From Pyrocephalus nanus (taxonomy: Eukaryota; Chordata; Aves; Passeriformes; Tyrannidae), in NCBI GenBank assembly GCA_038380795.1, contig CM076259.1:69221741-69285740 (forward strand): a DNA stretch of 64,000 bases, in the 5' to 3' direction. The notes under the pieces were generated by a model that saw only the letters and a list, made by a program, of their open reading frames with translations, had not been told where the DNA came from and did not search any database. A program made the translations under genes and the position numbers. This document shows, piece by piece, positions 1 to 14,649 of the stretch (position 1 is the stretch's first letter; the number at the start of each line of letters is the position of its first letter).

Positions 1-2015
1 TTTTATCCTTCAGTTTCTTGTACTTGACGGCTCTGCTGTCAATCTGAAGGTATGGAAGTTTGAAATCTTTGCTACTGTCTGTAATTGAAATTTCTATTTC
101 AACCTTCTAACTAAATCCTGATTTATTTATTTTGGGGTGTTAGTGTTTTACAGCTTGAGCAGTGAAAAGAATGTCCACAAAAGTAAATCACATTTTACTT
201 CTGTGCATGTGTAAATACTTATATTCAGATTGTTCCTAGGTTAGGATTTAAGAAAAAATGCTGTCAAAACCCTTTATTATATTTGGAATATTTATTTGCA
301 TAGTCTTACAGCACTGGAAATTTTGCTATGCTTTTGAGCACTTATCTACAGGGATTGTCATGTATCTGATGTGCACACCAAGCACCCCGTGACTTCTCAT
401 GAGTGATGTGTGCCTTAAGGTTGCTTCTTGGTTGCCAACTGCTTTATGGGTCAGTGCTTTTTAGCACACTTTTCTTCCTGCACCATGCTTCTGTAACTTG
501 AAATCAGTAGGAGTCCTAAAGTCATTCCTTCTCTGCAGTGGAGAACGAAAATGCTGGCAGAGCGTTTTCTTAAGAGCCTACTAACACTATCTTCCCTGAG
601 GCCTGAAGTAACCTGGATGTGTTTTAAAAGGCCTTAAAAGCATATGGTATTAAACTTCAGTCAGATAAAAGTGAAACCTTAATTCAATTCCTCAGAGGAC
701 TTAAAAAAACATCGTAAGATGGAATGGAGAAAGTCTGCCTCTGTAATATTTCTATGGCAGGTTTGTTAGGAACTTCCAGTGATGGTGATGGTGCCCAGCT
801 TTGGGTAAATGTGCTTTGGTGTGGCCTTCCAAAAGTTCATATCTTAATGTTTGACCACATGAGCTGGCCTCCCCAGTTCACTGTGTATGTTAAACTGCGT
901 GGCCCATTGGTGGCACTGAATTTTGTTATGGAAATGTTCTGTGAAGCCTTTGCAATTACAGCATGTGAAGTTTTGTTGAATTTTTTTGTAAATCAGTCTG
1001 ATGTACTCCAGACTTTAAAATAAAACCTTACAACTTACTGTCCCATAGGAAAGAGTATGTTGTTTTATTTGCTTGGTTATATCTGATTGCTAGAGAATGA
1101 GATTTTTGTTATTTATTTACTGTTTTGGGTCAGGGAATGAAAGGAACAAGGCAATTGCAAATATACTTAATTAGCACTTGATTATTCAAGCATATGATCT
1201 TAAGTGTTGTGGTGTATTTGCTTACATAATGGCTGTGATAGGTACTAAAAAATAGATCATTTCAGATTTTGTGGTTGTGTCCTAGTTGTTAAGAACAAAA
1301 TATAGAAGAAAACGATGATTTAATGTAACTAATATCACATTTTATGAATGTTTTATGAATTTAGTTTTATAAATATCCAGCTCCCTAGTGCTAAGGTTGT
1401 GGAACCTGGCCTGTTCTCCTGTGCTTCCTGTATGTCTTTTTTATTTCTTTTGCCTCTCATGAATAATAATAAACACCTTTCTTTGGTTTTCTTTGTACCC
1501 ATTCTGCCTTTACTTCTAACTGATCTGCTTGGTTTTATTCAGGGCGAGTTCTCATCTAGATAGAAAGAACTGTAGATGTATATTATTATGGAAAGAATTA
1601 CTGACTTATGTTTCTATGCCTGGCAGTGACAGTAGCACTTCAGAGAAGCTGAAGGAGCTATCTTTCTCTTTCTATTTGTGGTTTCTTCAAGTATCTTAGA
1701 CTAAAAAGACTTAAAGATTGGCAGGCAATTTAGTTTTGAGCTTTAGCAGTAAAAGCCAGTTTTATGACTTTTTATGAAATAAAAAGTGTCTGATCATAAA
1801 GCTAACCCTCAGCTTTTCTTGGATTTTGTTTGTTTGTTTGTTTGTTTTTTTAATCTCTGTCGGAAATAACTCTAAAGCTTCGTTCTTAAATGTTGTTTCT
1901 CCTTGTGTGTCTGCATTTTATTTACAAGGAAGTTTAAAAATGTTCAAACCAGGCAGCTGTTAAAAGCTGCTACTTGGAATTGTAGCAAAGTAAGTGTTTT
2001 GAGCCAAGAGCAGGC

Positions 2016-2056
2016 AGTACGTCAGCATTACGTAACTCTCTGCCGCGGGCGAGCGT
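2016..2056. promoter_or_regulatory. CpG-dense bZIP-motif cluster in intron 1 (candidate enhancer)
   Basis: Six CpGs fall in about 45 bp of otherwise CpG-poor DNA, including TACGTCAG (CRE/ATF-like), TTACGTAA (palindromic C/EBP/PAR-bZIP type) and CCGCGGGCG. A 10-bp inverted repeat follows at 2083-2110 (TTTTTGTCCT / AGGACAAAAA, 8-nt loop). Function is inferred from motif content only. Confidence 0.3.
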
Positions 2057-2201
2057 GATTTGTATTGCTTTCTGCCCCTCCTTTTTTGTCCTCTCTTCAT
2101 AGGACAAAAAGACAACTAATTGACGGGTAAGAATTTGTCATGCTTCCCTGCAGGAATGTGACATTAGAAGTAAATTAGCCAACCTTTGTCTTGCTTTACT
2201 T

Positions 2202-2203
<2 letters not shown>

Positions 2204-2243
<40 letters not shown>
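2204..2243. repeat. Homopolymer T tract (40 nt)
   Basis: An uninterrupted run of 40 T in intron 1. I see no retroposon body on either side; its length is likely variable. Confidence 0.95.
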
Positions 2244-2244
<1 letters not shown>

Positions 2245-5200
2245 TCCTTAGACACTTGCATGACTGCAATCCTGTAGGTAAACATTGGTAAACATTTTGC
2301 ATTGGACATTCCTTGCAGGTATAGTCAGTTCAGCTGTGTCATTTCCTTAATATTGTATTTTTCTATTTCTTCCCCTATTCTGCTTTTCGTTGGATCAGGC
2401 ATCAATTTCATGAAAATTATGGTAAAATTATTCAGTGGTCATTCTCCTGATTGTTTTTGCTTTCTAGCTGTTTGTCATCCGACCTTTATTTGTGCATTAC
2501 TATCTTGTTTGAAATGTCTGCTCCTAGTCCAGTCTGTTTGCCAAAAAAGTGATTGGAACGATGCTTTGTGAATCTGTACTGAAACAAAGAAAAAGAAATG
2601 CGGCTTTTTTTTTTCTAGTGCATAAAACCTGGGTGAGCAACTGAGCATTAAAGCTCAAGATTGCTCTTTTTACTGTGAAATGTGGTTTTCAGATAACTGA
2701 GTTGAGAGGGCAGACTTCACATGCATATGAGTGATTTAGGCACAGAAATCATATTGAAGGCTGCACGACTTATATGTTGTGCTGCTCAAGAATTATAATA
2801 AATTCTTAGCTCCCCCCAATCTTTATTGATTAAAGTTTTGGGCAACCAATATGGGGTCCAGTAGTCATGAGTCTTTGACTTTGGGTTTTGTCAGAGCTAG
2901 ATAGGTGAGTGATAAAATGGGTAGGTAACAAACCAGTTTGGATGGAGTCAAAGGCAGGAGTCCACAGGGATGTCAGTTTAGCTGCTACTGAACTTGCCAT
3001 GCTGCTGTAGCACTTGACCTTCGTGGGGTTGTAAGTGATGTGTGAGGCAAGACTCTGAGATGGCAGCCTGTTGTTGTACAGCACTATACAGGGATAAAGA
3101 AATTGTAATTTTTTTTTTCAAGAGTTGTCAATCTTTTATGAATGTAAGTTGTGTGTGCTTTTTAGAAAAAGAGTTAAAAGATGAAAATTTGTACTGTAAA
3201 CACTTTGTAGCAAAACAGAAACTTAGATAAGGCTTTATTTTCCGTATCTGCTAACTCCATTGTTGCTGACGCTTTACTCTCACAAAGTTATCTGGTTAAA
3301 AACCTTAATCAAAGTCAAATTGTCTTTGTAGCTCTCATGAAAGTCAACCTACACAGGAAATGTGAATAAAGAAAAATCTCTTCCTCCTTCCTTCTTTTTT
3401 AGAGGACTTAGCCTAATAGTGATTAGCAAATAAACTCACAAATACAGTTTATTCTATGCCTTTTATATAAGACCACTAGCTTATATCTAGTGTATTTTCT
3501 ACAGTATTTATTGTCTTAGGGAAAGTCTTATGTAATTGGTGTTACTGAACAGATCAAGCTAGCTTATGTTAGGGGAATTCTGTTGCTTTACACAGATATG
3601 AGATGATGTTGTAACTGGTAGATATACGGCATCTAGAGGACTAAGTTTATAGTACTGAAAAATACTGAGTAAAGATGCATAAAGTGATAAATGTTACTGT
3701 TGCCTGCTTGTGACAGTTGCACTGATATTTTTAGTGAGCCTTAGCCATTGAAGATACAATTTTGTGGCATTGACTATTTGCATATGAAACACCTAGCACA
3801 GACTCTTAATAGTTTAGAAAAGCAACCGAGGATCTCCTGAAATGAAGTAAATGATGCTTTAGGACAGTGGTTTGCCCTTGCTGATTAGTTGCTTTTTTGG
3901 AAGGTAAAAATAGACATTTTAAACTCTGAATTTATTTTTGTAACACTTTCGTCTGTGACAAATTTGTCTATTTAACAGTAGTTTTTTTTTTCTTGAATAC
4001 CTGTGATATTTTCATAAACATTTTTACATGTTTTTTTAGTGAAGAATACTGCTACCGACAAAGAAGAAAAATTATAAATGTTGAGATATGTTTGCAAATA
4101 CAGTAGTAACACCATTGGTTAGTTAATACTTAAAGGAATACATTTTAAATTTTGTTCACTTTTTTATTTAAGTTTTTAATATATTTTATGCAAACAAGGA
4201 AATATACCTCAAATCTCTGTGTACTGGACAGGTACAATCCTTTCTCTCTATTCCTGTTTGTTAATTTAAAGCAGGATGGGTTTAACTTTGTGCATTGCCA
4301 TCACTGATTTTTGAATTTCTTTTGGAGGGCCACACATGAAACGTCCAGCTCTGCAGATGATTCATAGGAATAAACACTGACTTACTGGTATATCAGGAAT
4401 ATCAGCGGGTTTTTTTAATGTGGGCAGAGGTTGTGGAATGTGGGCAGTTTCCTTTTTTTTTTTAGGTGTGAGCACACAAGGGCATAAGATATGTTGCACG
4501 CAAATTGATTTACTTATAGAGGACGCCAGTTTTACCATACTGAACAACAGGGAAAAAAAGAGTACATAGAAGCAGCAAAGCATGCCTGTGTTACTCTATT
4601 TGGGTTTTTCTCCAGGGGTACTGGTAGGCCAAAATCCAAGACTGGATCTGTGCAAGGGTAGTGCAAGAGGAAAGGTTAGGAACAGGAATGACCTTCGTGG
4701 TGGCAGCAAGCTGTTGGTGTGACTAAGCCTATCTTGTGAAACTGTGGGATTTTGAGGTTCTTGAAAGATGCATAAAGCCCAAAGAAAGAGATACCTGATC
4801 TGTGCTGTAACATGAATTCAGGTAATGTAAAAGGGCAGCTTCAGGCTGCATGCCATATCTTATAAGCATGTGTGCCATACCTTATAAGTCTTCAATCCTA
4901 TTAGCAAAGTTCAGTAACATGAATAAAACAGCTTCAAATAGCAGGATTCTTAGCAGAAGAACCTCTCAGCTGTCTTGTAGCCAAGCTAGATGTTCTTTTT
5001 TTGCTAGTTTAAAAAGGAGAAACTGTCAGCCCTCTCTCAACTTGTTCGTCTGTGAAAAATGTGGTAGGAACGGCATCAGGATAATCTCAGAAATCAAGCA
5101 CTACAGTAATATGAAATGCTAGAGGCAGTCTTCTACTGGGAAAAATGAGTTACTTTTGACAAACAGTTTCAAAATAAGGCTAGAATTAGCTTTCTGCCCT

Positions 5201-8145
5201 GTTACAGAGGTGACAAAGCGAGGAAGATGTGGCAACTGGTAATGTCATCACACCTAACTTTGTGAGATATCAGTACTTAATTTACAGTTATAGATTTGAG
5301 TATTGTGTTAAGTTTTGTAGCCTCAAATCTCCTTGCAAAGCCAAGACTGTGGGTTTGACCTGCCTCAGGCTTAGTTCACCCACTTCCTGGGCAACTACCA
5401 TGGCAGCTAGCTGATTTTAGTAAAATGGGCACCCCCTTCACCAGCTGTGTTTTTAATGGAAATGACTGACTTTTTCTGTTTGTGATAAAGTCATGTCAGG
5501 CTTGCACAGCCTGCACTCAGAGCACATGTCAAAGTCTGAGATTTACAGTGGAAGTGGAAAATAAATTTCCATTTTAACATTTAGCTGTTTATTCCAGCTA
5601 ATCATCGTTTCCATTATTATAGGCTAAGTAAGATAAGCTTAAAACTGTGATAGTCTAACTTACTCCTCAGTAACTCTATAGCAAAATCATTAGATATTGA
5701 GTCATTCCCTCCCCCCTCATCCCTGGCTGTTCCTCCAGCTGTGTTTGAATGGACAGAACAATTTAGAAAGAAGTCCTCCAAACTTTGAGTGGTGTAGACA
5801 AAATAAAATCTGGTCAATAAGCTGTATATTACTTTATTTTTTGTTTGTAAACCTATTTTTCTTAGAGTTACTAGGTGCTTAGCAGAGATTTGTTATATTC
5901 CTTCTTGTAAAACATGGATTTTCAGTAAAAAAAAAAAAAAAAGAAGAGAAAATTTGGTCTCCCCACTATTATGTGGTAACTGAACATATTCACAAACATG
6001 GTTTGTCCATTTTAGCTTTGAACAGTATTTTACCTTTTGACAGTAATCCTCTTAATATTCACTGATAGTTGATGTAGGAGAGGTCAGAATCATGTCCTTG
6101 GTAGATGTATGTAGCTAGAACTATTGAATGTGCTTTTGCTTTTCCTGGATTAATCTGAAAAGGTTATCAGCCTTGAGGAAAGGTTTTTGACAACTGCTGC
6201 TGTAAGCATGGTCTTATCTCCTCATTGCAGAAAATAAGAGTTCTTTTAAGAGACACAAACTCGTGGTTAAGCATGGCTTTGGTAATGGTTAGTGTAATTA
6301 ACACTTGTCATCTTTGAGGAATGGGTGGTGCCTTTGGTAAAGCATGAAAAAAACTGGGTCTTGGGTGATACTGAGGCCAGTTGTCCATTTTCATCATGGT
6401 ACTGTCAATCGATAGTCATATTTTGAAATTTAATAGAAAAAGTCCTTAAGATATTTTTGAAGCATTAAGGCTCGTAATTGAAATCTCCAGAGTTGTGGTT
6501 ACAAAATTGGCTTGCATTAAATGCATGGAATAAATGGTTAGGAAAAAGATTTGTTCTTTACTCTTTAAAACCTATTCCCAACTCTGTGTGCATAATTTGA
6601 CCAAATGAGCTGGCCATGCTGCAGTGCTGGGCCACAGCTGTTGTTGAGCAGTGTGGTTTATGTTCCTTTCTTGTGTGCCTCAATCTCTACTACTTTTTTT
6701 TTTTTTTTAAAAAATCCTTAAAATACTTCCTATGATTTAATGATAGCACTGATTTGGTCTTGTTCTGCTGTCTTCCAAAGAGGTGAACTTCCTGGACTGC
6801 TGCTTTTTTATTTTGTTATTTTGGTTTTGTTTAGCTGCCTTATGGTCAAACAATATGCTGGAAAGTGCCTATTTTCAAATGTGAGCATCCTCTATCTGGC
6901 AATTGAGAGGTCCAGAGAATGGTCCTTTAGGCCACATATTTTGTAGGATTGCTTTAAAGTGCTGAGTCAGCAGTCTTTAATAACAGGGTTGAAAAAACTC
7001 CATACTAGCTGATGAGACATAAACATACTTTCTTTAAAGAAAGGACCTTAAATGTTTATTCGAGTTTGCGAGTTGTGTTTGTCATTGCTACTTAACTTTA
7101 TTAAAACTGTGAGTCCCACAGTGGATGGCAGGGAAGAAGATTGCAAATCAAAATGAGAATCTTTTCAGAAGAGTCTGTTCTGGCAAGGCACAATACGTTT
7201 ATTTAGCTGGTTCTGTGAATGTGTATGTTTTTTTAAGCTGTTGAAATTTCTGTCTGTATTATTTCAGTAAATTGAAGACCTCAAGTAATCCATTTCCAGT
7301 TACTAAAAAAATGAATTATACTGAAAAAGTCAAGTGCAGTTGACCCACTAATAAGAATAAAGCTTGCTCTTATTGATTAATAATATCCTCTGATTTATAT
7401 TTTATTTATTGATTGATTTCATTTTGGGCTACTGTGTACTCTTGAGTAGGAGATTGTTCTGCTTGACTGGCTTTATTTAAGTACATATGGGATAAATCCC
7501 TGGGTTATCGATAAACTTGAGAGTTTTGAAATTTTTTGTAGTTTTTCTGAAGAATTTTTCAGGGGCACTTATGCATGGTATAAGAAACACAAACTCGAGA
7601 CCTTTTTTCTAATTCTCTCAAATCAGGGCCTTAAGGTGAAACTATGTGCTGCTTCTGCAGTTCAGTTTCCATGATACTTCTTCAGGAAGAAACTACTCTT
7701 TATCTTTGTTACTCCCTTGTACATTTATCATTTTTAGCATCCTCCTGCACTGTCTTTGTGCTTGAGCTTTCCCGCTCTACCTTAGGTGAAGTATGCGTCA
7801 TATATTGAATTTTGCTGCTGAACTGAATGTAGGCTAAAATGGAAGCTGGTACTAAGTGTTGAATACTGAATTGGCTCTCTCTGTCCTGTTTCCTAATTTT
7901 ATGCTTTCCTGTTCCCTCTACTTCTACAATTTACATGTTTTGTATTTCTGCATGACTTTGAAGTGACTGGGATCTACTTTCTGTGCTGGTTCTATAAAGC
8001 TGCTGGGAAGTAAAGACATGACTTTTTGACTTGCAGTTCTGTTACTGGTGGTTTGCTGAAGCTGTTGGTTAGTGGCAGCTGCCAACAAATCCTGATGAAA
8101 CATTGTCCATCATCAGGGAAGATAGTGAGAATGAACAGGAAGCAT

Positions 8146-8240
8146 TGTATGAAACATGGGATCTGCCCACATGTGGAGTACTGTATGCAGTTTTGGTCTC
8201 TTACAAGAGGAGCTACAGAAGGTAAAGGCAAGCAGACTTT
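8146..8240 (+). mobile_element. Old CR1 fragment (reverse-transcriptase C-terminal region)
   Basis: The stretch reading CPHVEYCMQFWSL in one frame matches the CR1 ORF2 pattern PHLEYCVQFW. It is degraded: similarity fades on both sides and no CR1 3' end is present. Confidence 0.5.
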
Positions 8241-10579
8241 AAAGGGGTGTCTGAAACAGATGGTGGGAGTTGGAAGTGATCAATGCTTACAGAGTCACCA
8301 AGGCAGAGGATAGAGCAGTTGTGGAGCTGCTATTCACCAAAGTGTGCAATTTTAAAACTGGGGAACACTCACTGAGGTCTGATTTAGAAAAGAAATTACA
8401 CGAGGAGAAGCAAACATATGCAGTTTGTTAATACATAAGATTTTAGAGGCAGATATGAGATTCAGGAAAACAAATTCACATGTGTCAAATCTGTACCAGA
8501 TGCAAATGGCATAGGCAGAAATGCACACTTTACCAGCTGTAATATAACTGGTGTGAATGGTGGGGAGTCTGAAGAAAATGAGTGGCAAATAAGTGACTAA
8601 GACTCATGTGTTCTTCATCTATCTCTTGACGATTGTGTTGGAGATTAAAACATATCCTTAGACTGACCACTGATCTCAGTAACACACTTCTGTTTTTTAG
8701 TGGGTTTCTTAGGTCTATCTAGAAAGAGTTCAAGGAGGAGAGCCTCATTTTATACTTTGTCAAACAGTAACTTGAGAACAGCTGAGGAATTGGTTTCAAT
8801 TCTGTAAACAAACAGAAGGCTACATGATAGGTGGTAATGTCTTTAATAACTTCTAGAGTAGATCAGAGTTGCAATATGTCATTGTGCACAAGCTTTAGAA
8901 TAAGCTTTTAACCAGTTCTTTCTAGAATTTTTTTTATACTCATGAGTGAAGATTTGAAAATGTTAGGCGCAGCCATAGTCTTTATTAGTATTTAGAGACA
9001 CCAGCATTTCATTGACAAATTTCACTGTGCATTCCTATAACTATGCAATAGGAAAAACTTCTAGTAGCATTAGCCTTAGAATATTTACTTTTCTAAAAGA
9101 GTTCTCATATTTACTTCACTAATAAGTCTACCTTTACCATTAATATGGGGGTTTGGAAGTAGTACATCTTAATAGAAGCCAGAGGAAATAAATGCGAATG
9201 TGCGTGCTGCGCTGCTAAATGTGTAATTAGTTGTTTCAGTCTGGATTGTAATTCACAAAAAATGACTAAGTAACATGCTGTATATAACATAGCCATTGGG
9301 ATGGAGATACAAAGAGACATCTATCTACACACACATTATAATGTTTTTATTTTTTGTGTTTTTGTTTGTTTGTTTGTTTTTAATGAGACTTATAAGCTTC
9401 TTTTAAAGAAACCTTGAAAAATCCAATAGGCTAAAGATTCCTAGTTAAAGAGATCTGACTAAAATAATTTAACACACTTGTGCATGTAAAACACTTTCAC
9501 TTGGTACAGAATACTTCATTGTTATACAAGGAGATTCATTCTGGTAGAAAAGCCATTCTCTTGCAACTTATCTTTCAACAACATTCAGTATAAATCTCTC
9601 TGGATTCTTTTCAGTCAGAGTTTGCCTCCAGAGGTTGTGGGTTTCCATGGTGCCTAATCCTTATTTAGCAGACATGCTTGGTATTTCTACACAGCTGTGG
9701 AAGGGCATCAATGGATTTCTGTTCTTTCCTGGTTCTGGTGCAGATTTTACACCTTTGACCTTCTGACATATTAACTACTGTTGAAAAGTGACTGCAGAGA
9801 TGCCTCATGAAAAAAAAAAAAAACAAACAAACCAAACCAATGCACTCCATTATCATGAAGAGACATTTCTAGATCTGGGTGTGTGATAGTCGATGCTTGC
9901 CAAGTCATGGCAAGTTGAGGAAAAAAATATAATCTGCATCTGTTCTGTGCAGTCAGAGATTCTAATCAAATTTGTTCACTTAGTTTTGAATACATAGAAA
10001 GTAGCTGAAAGTTGTACTGGAATATACCAAAGTGCCTTATGAGCTTAATTGCTTAGTACTTCAGTATTTGTTACTGAGGGCTCACTAGTCTTTAGAGGTT
10101 GCTGTTTCTGTGGAGTGTTGTGGCTGTGGCTAGGACTGTATTTCAGCAGAGTGTGCATTTGGTACTGAACTGCAAATAGTTGCCTTCCTACAAGTTGGTC
10201 TGCACAGGTTTGTGGTAGGATGGTGTTAAAACAGACATTTGAAAAAAGGAGCATGGTGTTGTAAATTACCTTATTGGTAAAGGATAAAAAACTGATAGTG
10301 AAGAGGGAGCTAGTAAGTTAGAATACAATGTGGTTTGTTGGGCTTATTTTCTCAAGAATTCTTGTACTCTAGAAAACTGTGAAATATTTCTTTCAAAGGC
10401 TGCTGTGGATATTCTTTTTTTCCAAATAAACAGGAAAATGAAAACTTTTTTTTTTTTTCAGTAGGATTTATTTCTTCTGCTCTTCAGATTATTTGCTAAG
10501 TGTAATTACAGATTATTGGTTTTAGTTTTGATTTTTCAGTGGCTACTAGTGACCTGAATTAGAGATGATTGATCTTAGC

Positions 10580-11472
10580 ACTTGCCCTCAGCAGGCTTGC
10601 TGGTGACACCCAGCTGTGCGGTGCGATTGACAAGCTGGAGGGAAGGGATGCCATCCAGAAGGACCTTGACAGGCTTGAGAGGTGGCTGTGTGCAAACGTG
10701 AATTTCAACAAGGCCAGTTGTGTAAGGTCCTGTACGTGGGCTGGGGCAATGTCAAGCACAAACACAGTCTGGGTAGAGAATGGATCGAGAGCAGCCCTGA
10801 TGAGAAGGACTTGGGGTCCCTGGTGGAAGAGAGGCTGGACATGATCTGGCAATGTGCACTTGCAGCCTGGAAACCTAACTGTGTCCTAGACTGCACCAAA
10901 AGCCAAGTGGCCACCAGGGCAAGGAGGTGATTCTGCCCCTCTACTCTGTTCTGGTGATATCCCACCTGGTGCACTGCATCCAGCTCTGGGGTCCCCAGCA
11001 CAGCAAGGACACTGACCTGTTGGAGCAAGCCCAGAGAAAAGCCACCAATATGATTAGAGGGATGAAGTACCTCTCCTATGAGGAAAAGCTGGACAGTTGG
11101 GGTTTTTCAGCCTAGAGAAGAGAAGGCTCTAGGGGGACCTTAGAGGAGTCTTTCAGTGCCTAAAGGAGATCTACAGGAAAGCTGGAGAGGGATGTTTTAC
11201 AAGGGTGTGTAGTGATAGGACAAGGGGAAATGGCTTTAAACTGAAGGAGGATAGGTTTTGATTAGGTATTGGGAAAGAATTCTTCTCTGTGAGGTGTGTG
11301 AGGCACTGGAACAGGTTGCCCAGAGAAGTTGTGGATGCCCTGTCCCTAGGAGTGTTCAAGGCCGGGCTAGATGGGGCTTGGAGCAACCTGGAGCAACCCC
11401 CTTGTGGCAGGGGTATTTGAACCAGATGATCTCTAAGCTCCTTTCCAACCCAAACCATTCTTTGATTCTGTG
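10580..11472 (+). mobile_element. CR1 non-LTR retrotransposon, 5'-truncated copy with 3' end
   Basis: About 0.9 kb in sense orientation. It contains the typical CR1 ORF2 end (LWGPQHSKDTDLLEQAQRKA and LSYEEKL), then the CR1 3' region (gaggcactggaacaggttgcc, agatgatctctaagctcc) and the terminal GATTCTGTG. The reading frame is broken by stops and frameshifts, so the copy is dead. It matches the copy at 48.9 kb, including a shared gtcctgtac-ctgggctgggg block. Confidence 0.95.
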
Positions 11473-14400
11473 TGTGGTGTTTCTGGTTTAACAGTATAAG
11501 TTTTATGATTTTTCTAAAAATAAAGTAATAGTTGATAGCATGAGCTGTTGAGACTATTAGGTGGCATTCAGAAATGAGAGATGAGTAGACGGAGGTGAAA
11601 TCCATTTTCAACATGAAGTATTTTTATAACAGGTTCAGAAGTAAAATTTATTTCAGGATCTTTTTTTTCATTTTGTCTTGAAAATCCCAAGATGAAGATT
11701 TTGCTGTTTACAGAGGAAAAGCTGAAAAATGCAATATGTGGTTACAAAACACACATTTAATTAGCAGCCTGTATTTGTTCCAGTGAAATTATTTTTTATG
11801 TACCAAGAGATCTCTGCTTTCAGGCCTCATTTGTAGAGAACAGTTTAGTTATACTTACAAATCACTACCAGTAGGCAGGTGGAAAAGAGCTTAGAATTTT
11901 TCAATAAATGAAAGCATCAGGTGTATCACAGAGAGGTGAGAAGGTCCCTGTAAGCTTAATGAAGATAATAGCAGGGTTTTTTTTTTAACCAACTGTTGGT
12001 TACACCTCTTGTATTTACAATGGTATGATTTCTGTGGAAAAAATACCTGTGTACCAGTACGGAAGATATCAGGAATCTAGCGTAGAAACATCAGACTTCT
12101 TTTTGTTCACTGCGCTGGCAGTCTTGACTCTGCCATGCTTCCAACATGCCTCCAACACCAGAAGCTGCAATTAGTGGATATTTTTGGTTGATCTTTTGTT
12201 ATCATCTGAAAAATTCATAATAGAAACTCAAATGACTTTTGCAAAGTGAAGATGATGAACCTTTGTTACCAAGAGCGTTGCTTTTTGTGAAGGAACTGTA
12301 TCAATGGACTGTTTTGCATAGAAAGGTTGAACTTGCATGATGTACTTGATTGTCTCCACAGCTTTACTTAAAGCAGAGTATTAAGTCCAGCATTATGGAA
12401 TTTCTGTGCATTGTATTAGTTTTAATGCAGTCTGGAAGAACCCATGAACTGGTCAGCGTGAGGTCAAAACTGGAAGAGTCAAAGGTTCTTCAGAAATGTA
12501 ATACCGTTTGAAAGGGAGAAGGACATGTTAAAAGTGCTTTGTAATTTATGATTACCAATGAGAGTTCTGTGTAGCTTTGTGGTGCCCCAGAGAGAACCAT
12601 CACTGCTAAAATTTACAGAGAAGTTTATCTAAAAGTCACATGTTGACAAAGTGAACGAGTAATAAGGGCGTTCAAGGAAGCAGGAAAAGAAAGCTGGCTA
12701 GTTGTTTGGTATTTCTTTTTTTTTTTTTTAAACCTGTATGCATCATTTTATGCTACACTTAAATTATACAAAGAGCGTGGAAAAAAAACATGTTTATGAG
12801 AAAGGGATTTTAAAAATGTGTATTGTACTGTTGAAGTTTAATTATGTGGCAGTAATTTCATAATGTATCGGTTTCCTTAAGTCATATTTTATGAAAGGAT
12901 TAAAAAGCAGCTTTTGAAATGTGCATAAAATGAGGTAACAGAAATTGTGAGTGGGATGTGTGTGTTACACCATGACTAGAATTAGTGTGCTATTTCAGTA
13001 CGCTTATCAAAAAGCATGGTTCTAATTTGGCACATGTATAGTAGACATGATATAAGACATCTTATTATATCCTTTTCCTTTGATAATTTAAAAATGGAAT
13101 AATTTAATAACTTGCCTGTATTGACACTCTTGTATAGTCAGTCAGTTCATCAGAAATAAAGCAAACTTTGTTTATCCAGGAAAGCAAAGTTTTGTGGGTA
13201 AAGCAAAATTACTATCTGCAGGTAAAGTGTTAAATGAAGAGTGAGATCTTCCAGTTTAAATTTTTATTTTGATAAGCTTAAATGGTTAAAGTATATGCAT
13301 CAGTCCCCTCAGTAAAAACTTCTGTACCTAAGCACTTTCTCATGGGTCATGTTTCTTTGTAGGCTGTCAGCTGATTTCAGACATTGCATCTAATTCCTTT
13401 GGAAATAATTGCACAAACAAAATAACAGACCTAAAGAAGTGAATTAGAAGGGAGTATTAGAATGAATAATTGTGTAAATTGTAAAAGAATAATTTCTTCA
13501 CTAAAGAAATTATTACTGTAAAAGTAGTTAGGAAACAAAGGTAGCTGTATTTTACACAATATCTTGGTGCTGAAAGGTCTGGCATTGATTTTAACTTCTT
13601 CTGAAATGAAGTCACTGTTTTGTAGACTTTTTGCTGGGAAGAAAACTGAGGATTATGCATGGTAAAAAAATCATATGAAGGTTATTATTATTGTACTGTA
13701 CCCCCTTTAGTAGCTACCATAAGATTGAGTCGTTGGTGGCAGAGTAGCCATTGCTTCTCAATTGAACTTTGAATTTTATATGTCCTAACATAGGACATCT
13801 TGAGAACATGAGCCTGCAATGTACTGTAGGTTGAGGGCTGCAAAAGCAGGGATCGAAATACTGGCATAAACAGTTTAAGAGTAATATGTCTAATAACAAA
13901 GTACTTCTTTTTTTTTTTTTTTTAATAATGAAGCTCCATGTAGTCAGCTGGATACTGACTAATATGTGAAGGAAAAAAATTTCTGTGTGACCTGCTTTTA
14001 AAATGTGAGGGTGGGGATCAGGGGAAGGTATTAATTTACACTTGTCTCTGGTTTAATAGGTCTTGGCAACTGTTCTAACCATAATCTTGACAAAAGCAAT
14101 TGTGTTGCTTGCTACCAAATATTGGTTCAGTGGAGGCTTGAGAGGGACTGGGATGATGAACTGTGAGTTCTCCTTAGCCCTTTAAAAAGTAGGCAAAATA
14201 TTCTTACTATTGGAAAAATAAAATCTCAGATACTACTTGCATACTTTTAATGTTAAATGTTGCTTCAGGTGACACTTAAGTACATAGCATAAGTAGTGTC
14301 CTGAAAGAGATGTTTTCTGTTCCATTCTGGGTGTTTTTATCTTGGTTTCTATGGCAATAAAACCTGTGTGGAGTGTCAGGCCTCTTCTTCCCCTGTCTCC

Positions 14401-14649
14401 AAAAATAACATCTAAATTTACCAGCCAGTATAAGCCAAAATTAGATGTAAAGGGGAAGCTCAAAGGTAGACAGATTCCTACTGGTTTCAAGTAAATTGGT
14501 GACTCCACAGAGCAGAATCAGTGCCCTGTGAAGACGAGGCAGAGTTGCTATAAGACAAAATGATATAAACCTCTGCCATCTATCCTGCTGGCCTGGGCAA
14601 AATTTGCAGTTTAGTGGGGCAAGTTCTGCTGCAGTTGTGGGGTTTTTAT

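Noticed and set aside
2204..2243. T tract as the tail of an antisense processed pseudogene or SINE
   Set aside because: No recognisable gene-derived or SINE body adjoins the tract and no target-site duplication is evident.
11171..11614. 147-codon minus-strand open frame
   Set aside because: Overlaps and is antisense to the CR1 copy ending at 11472.
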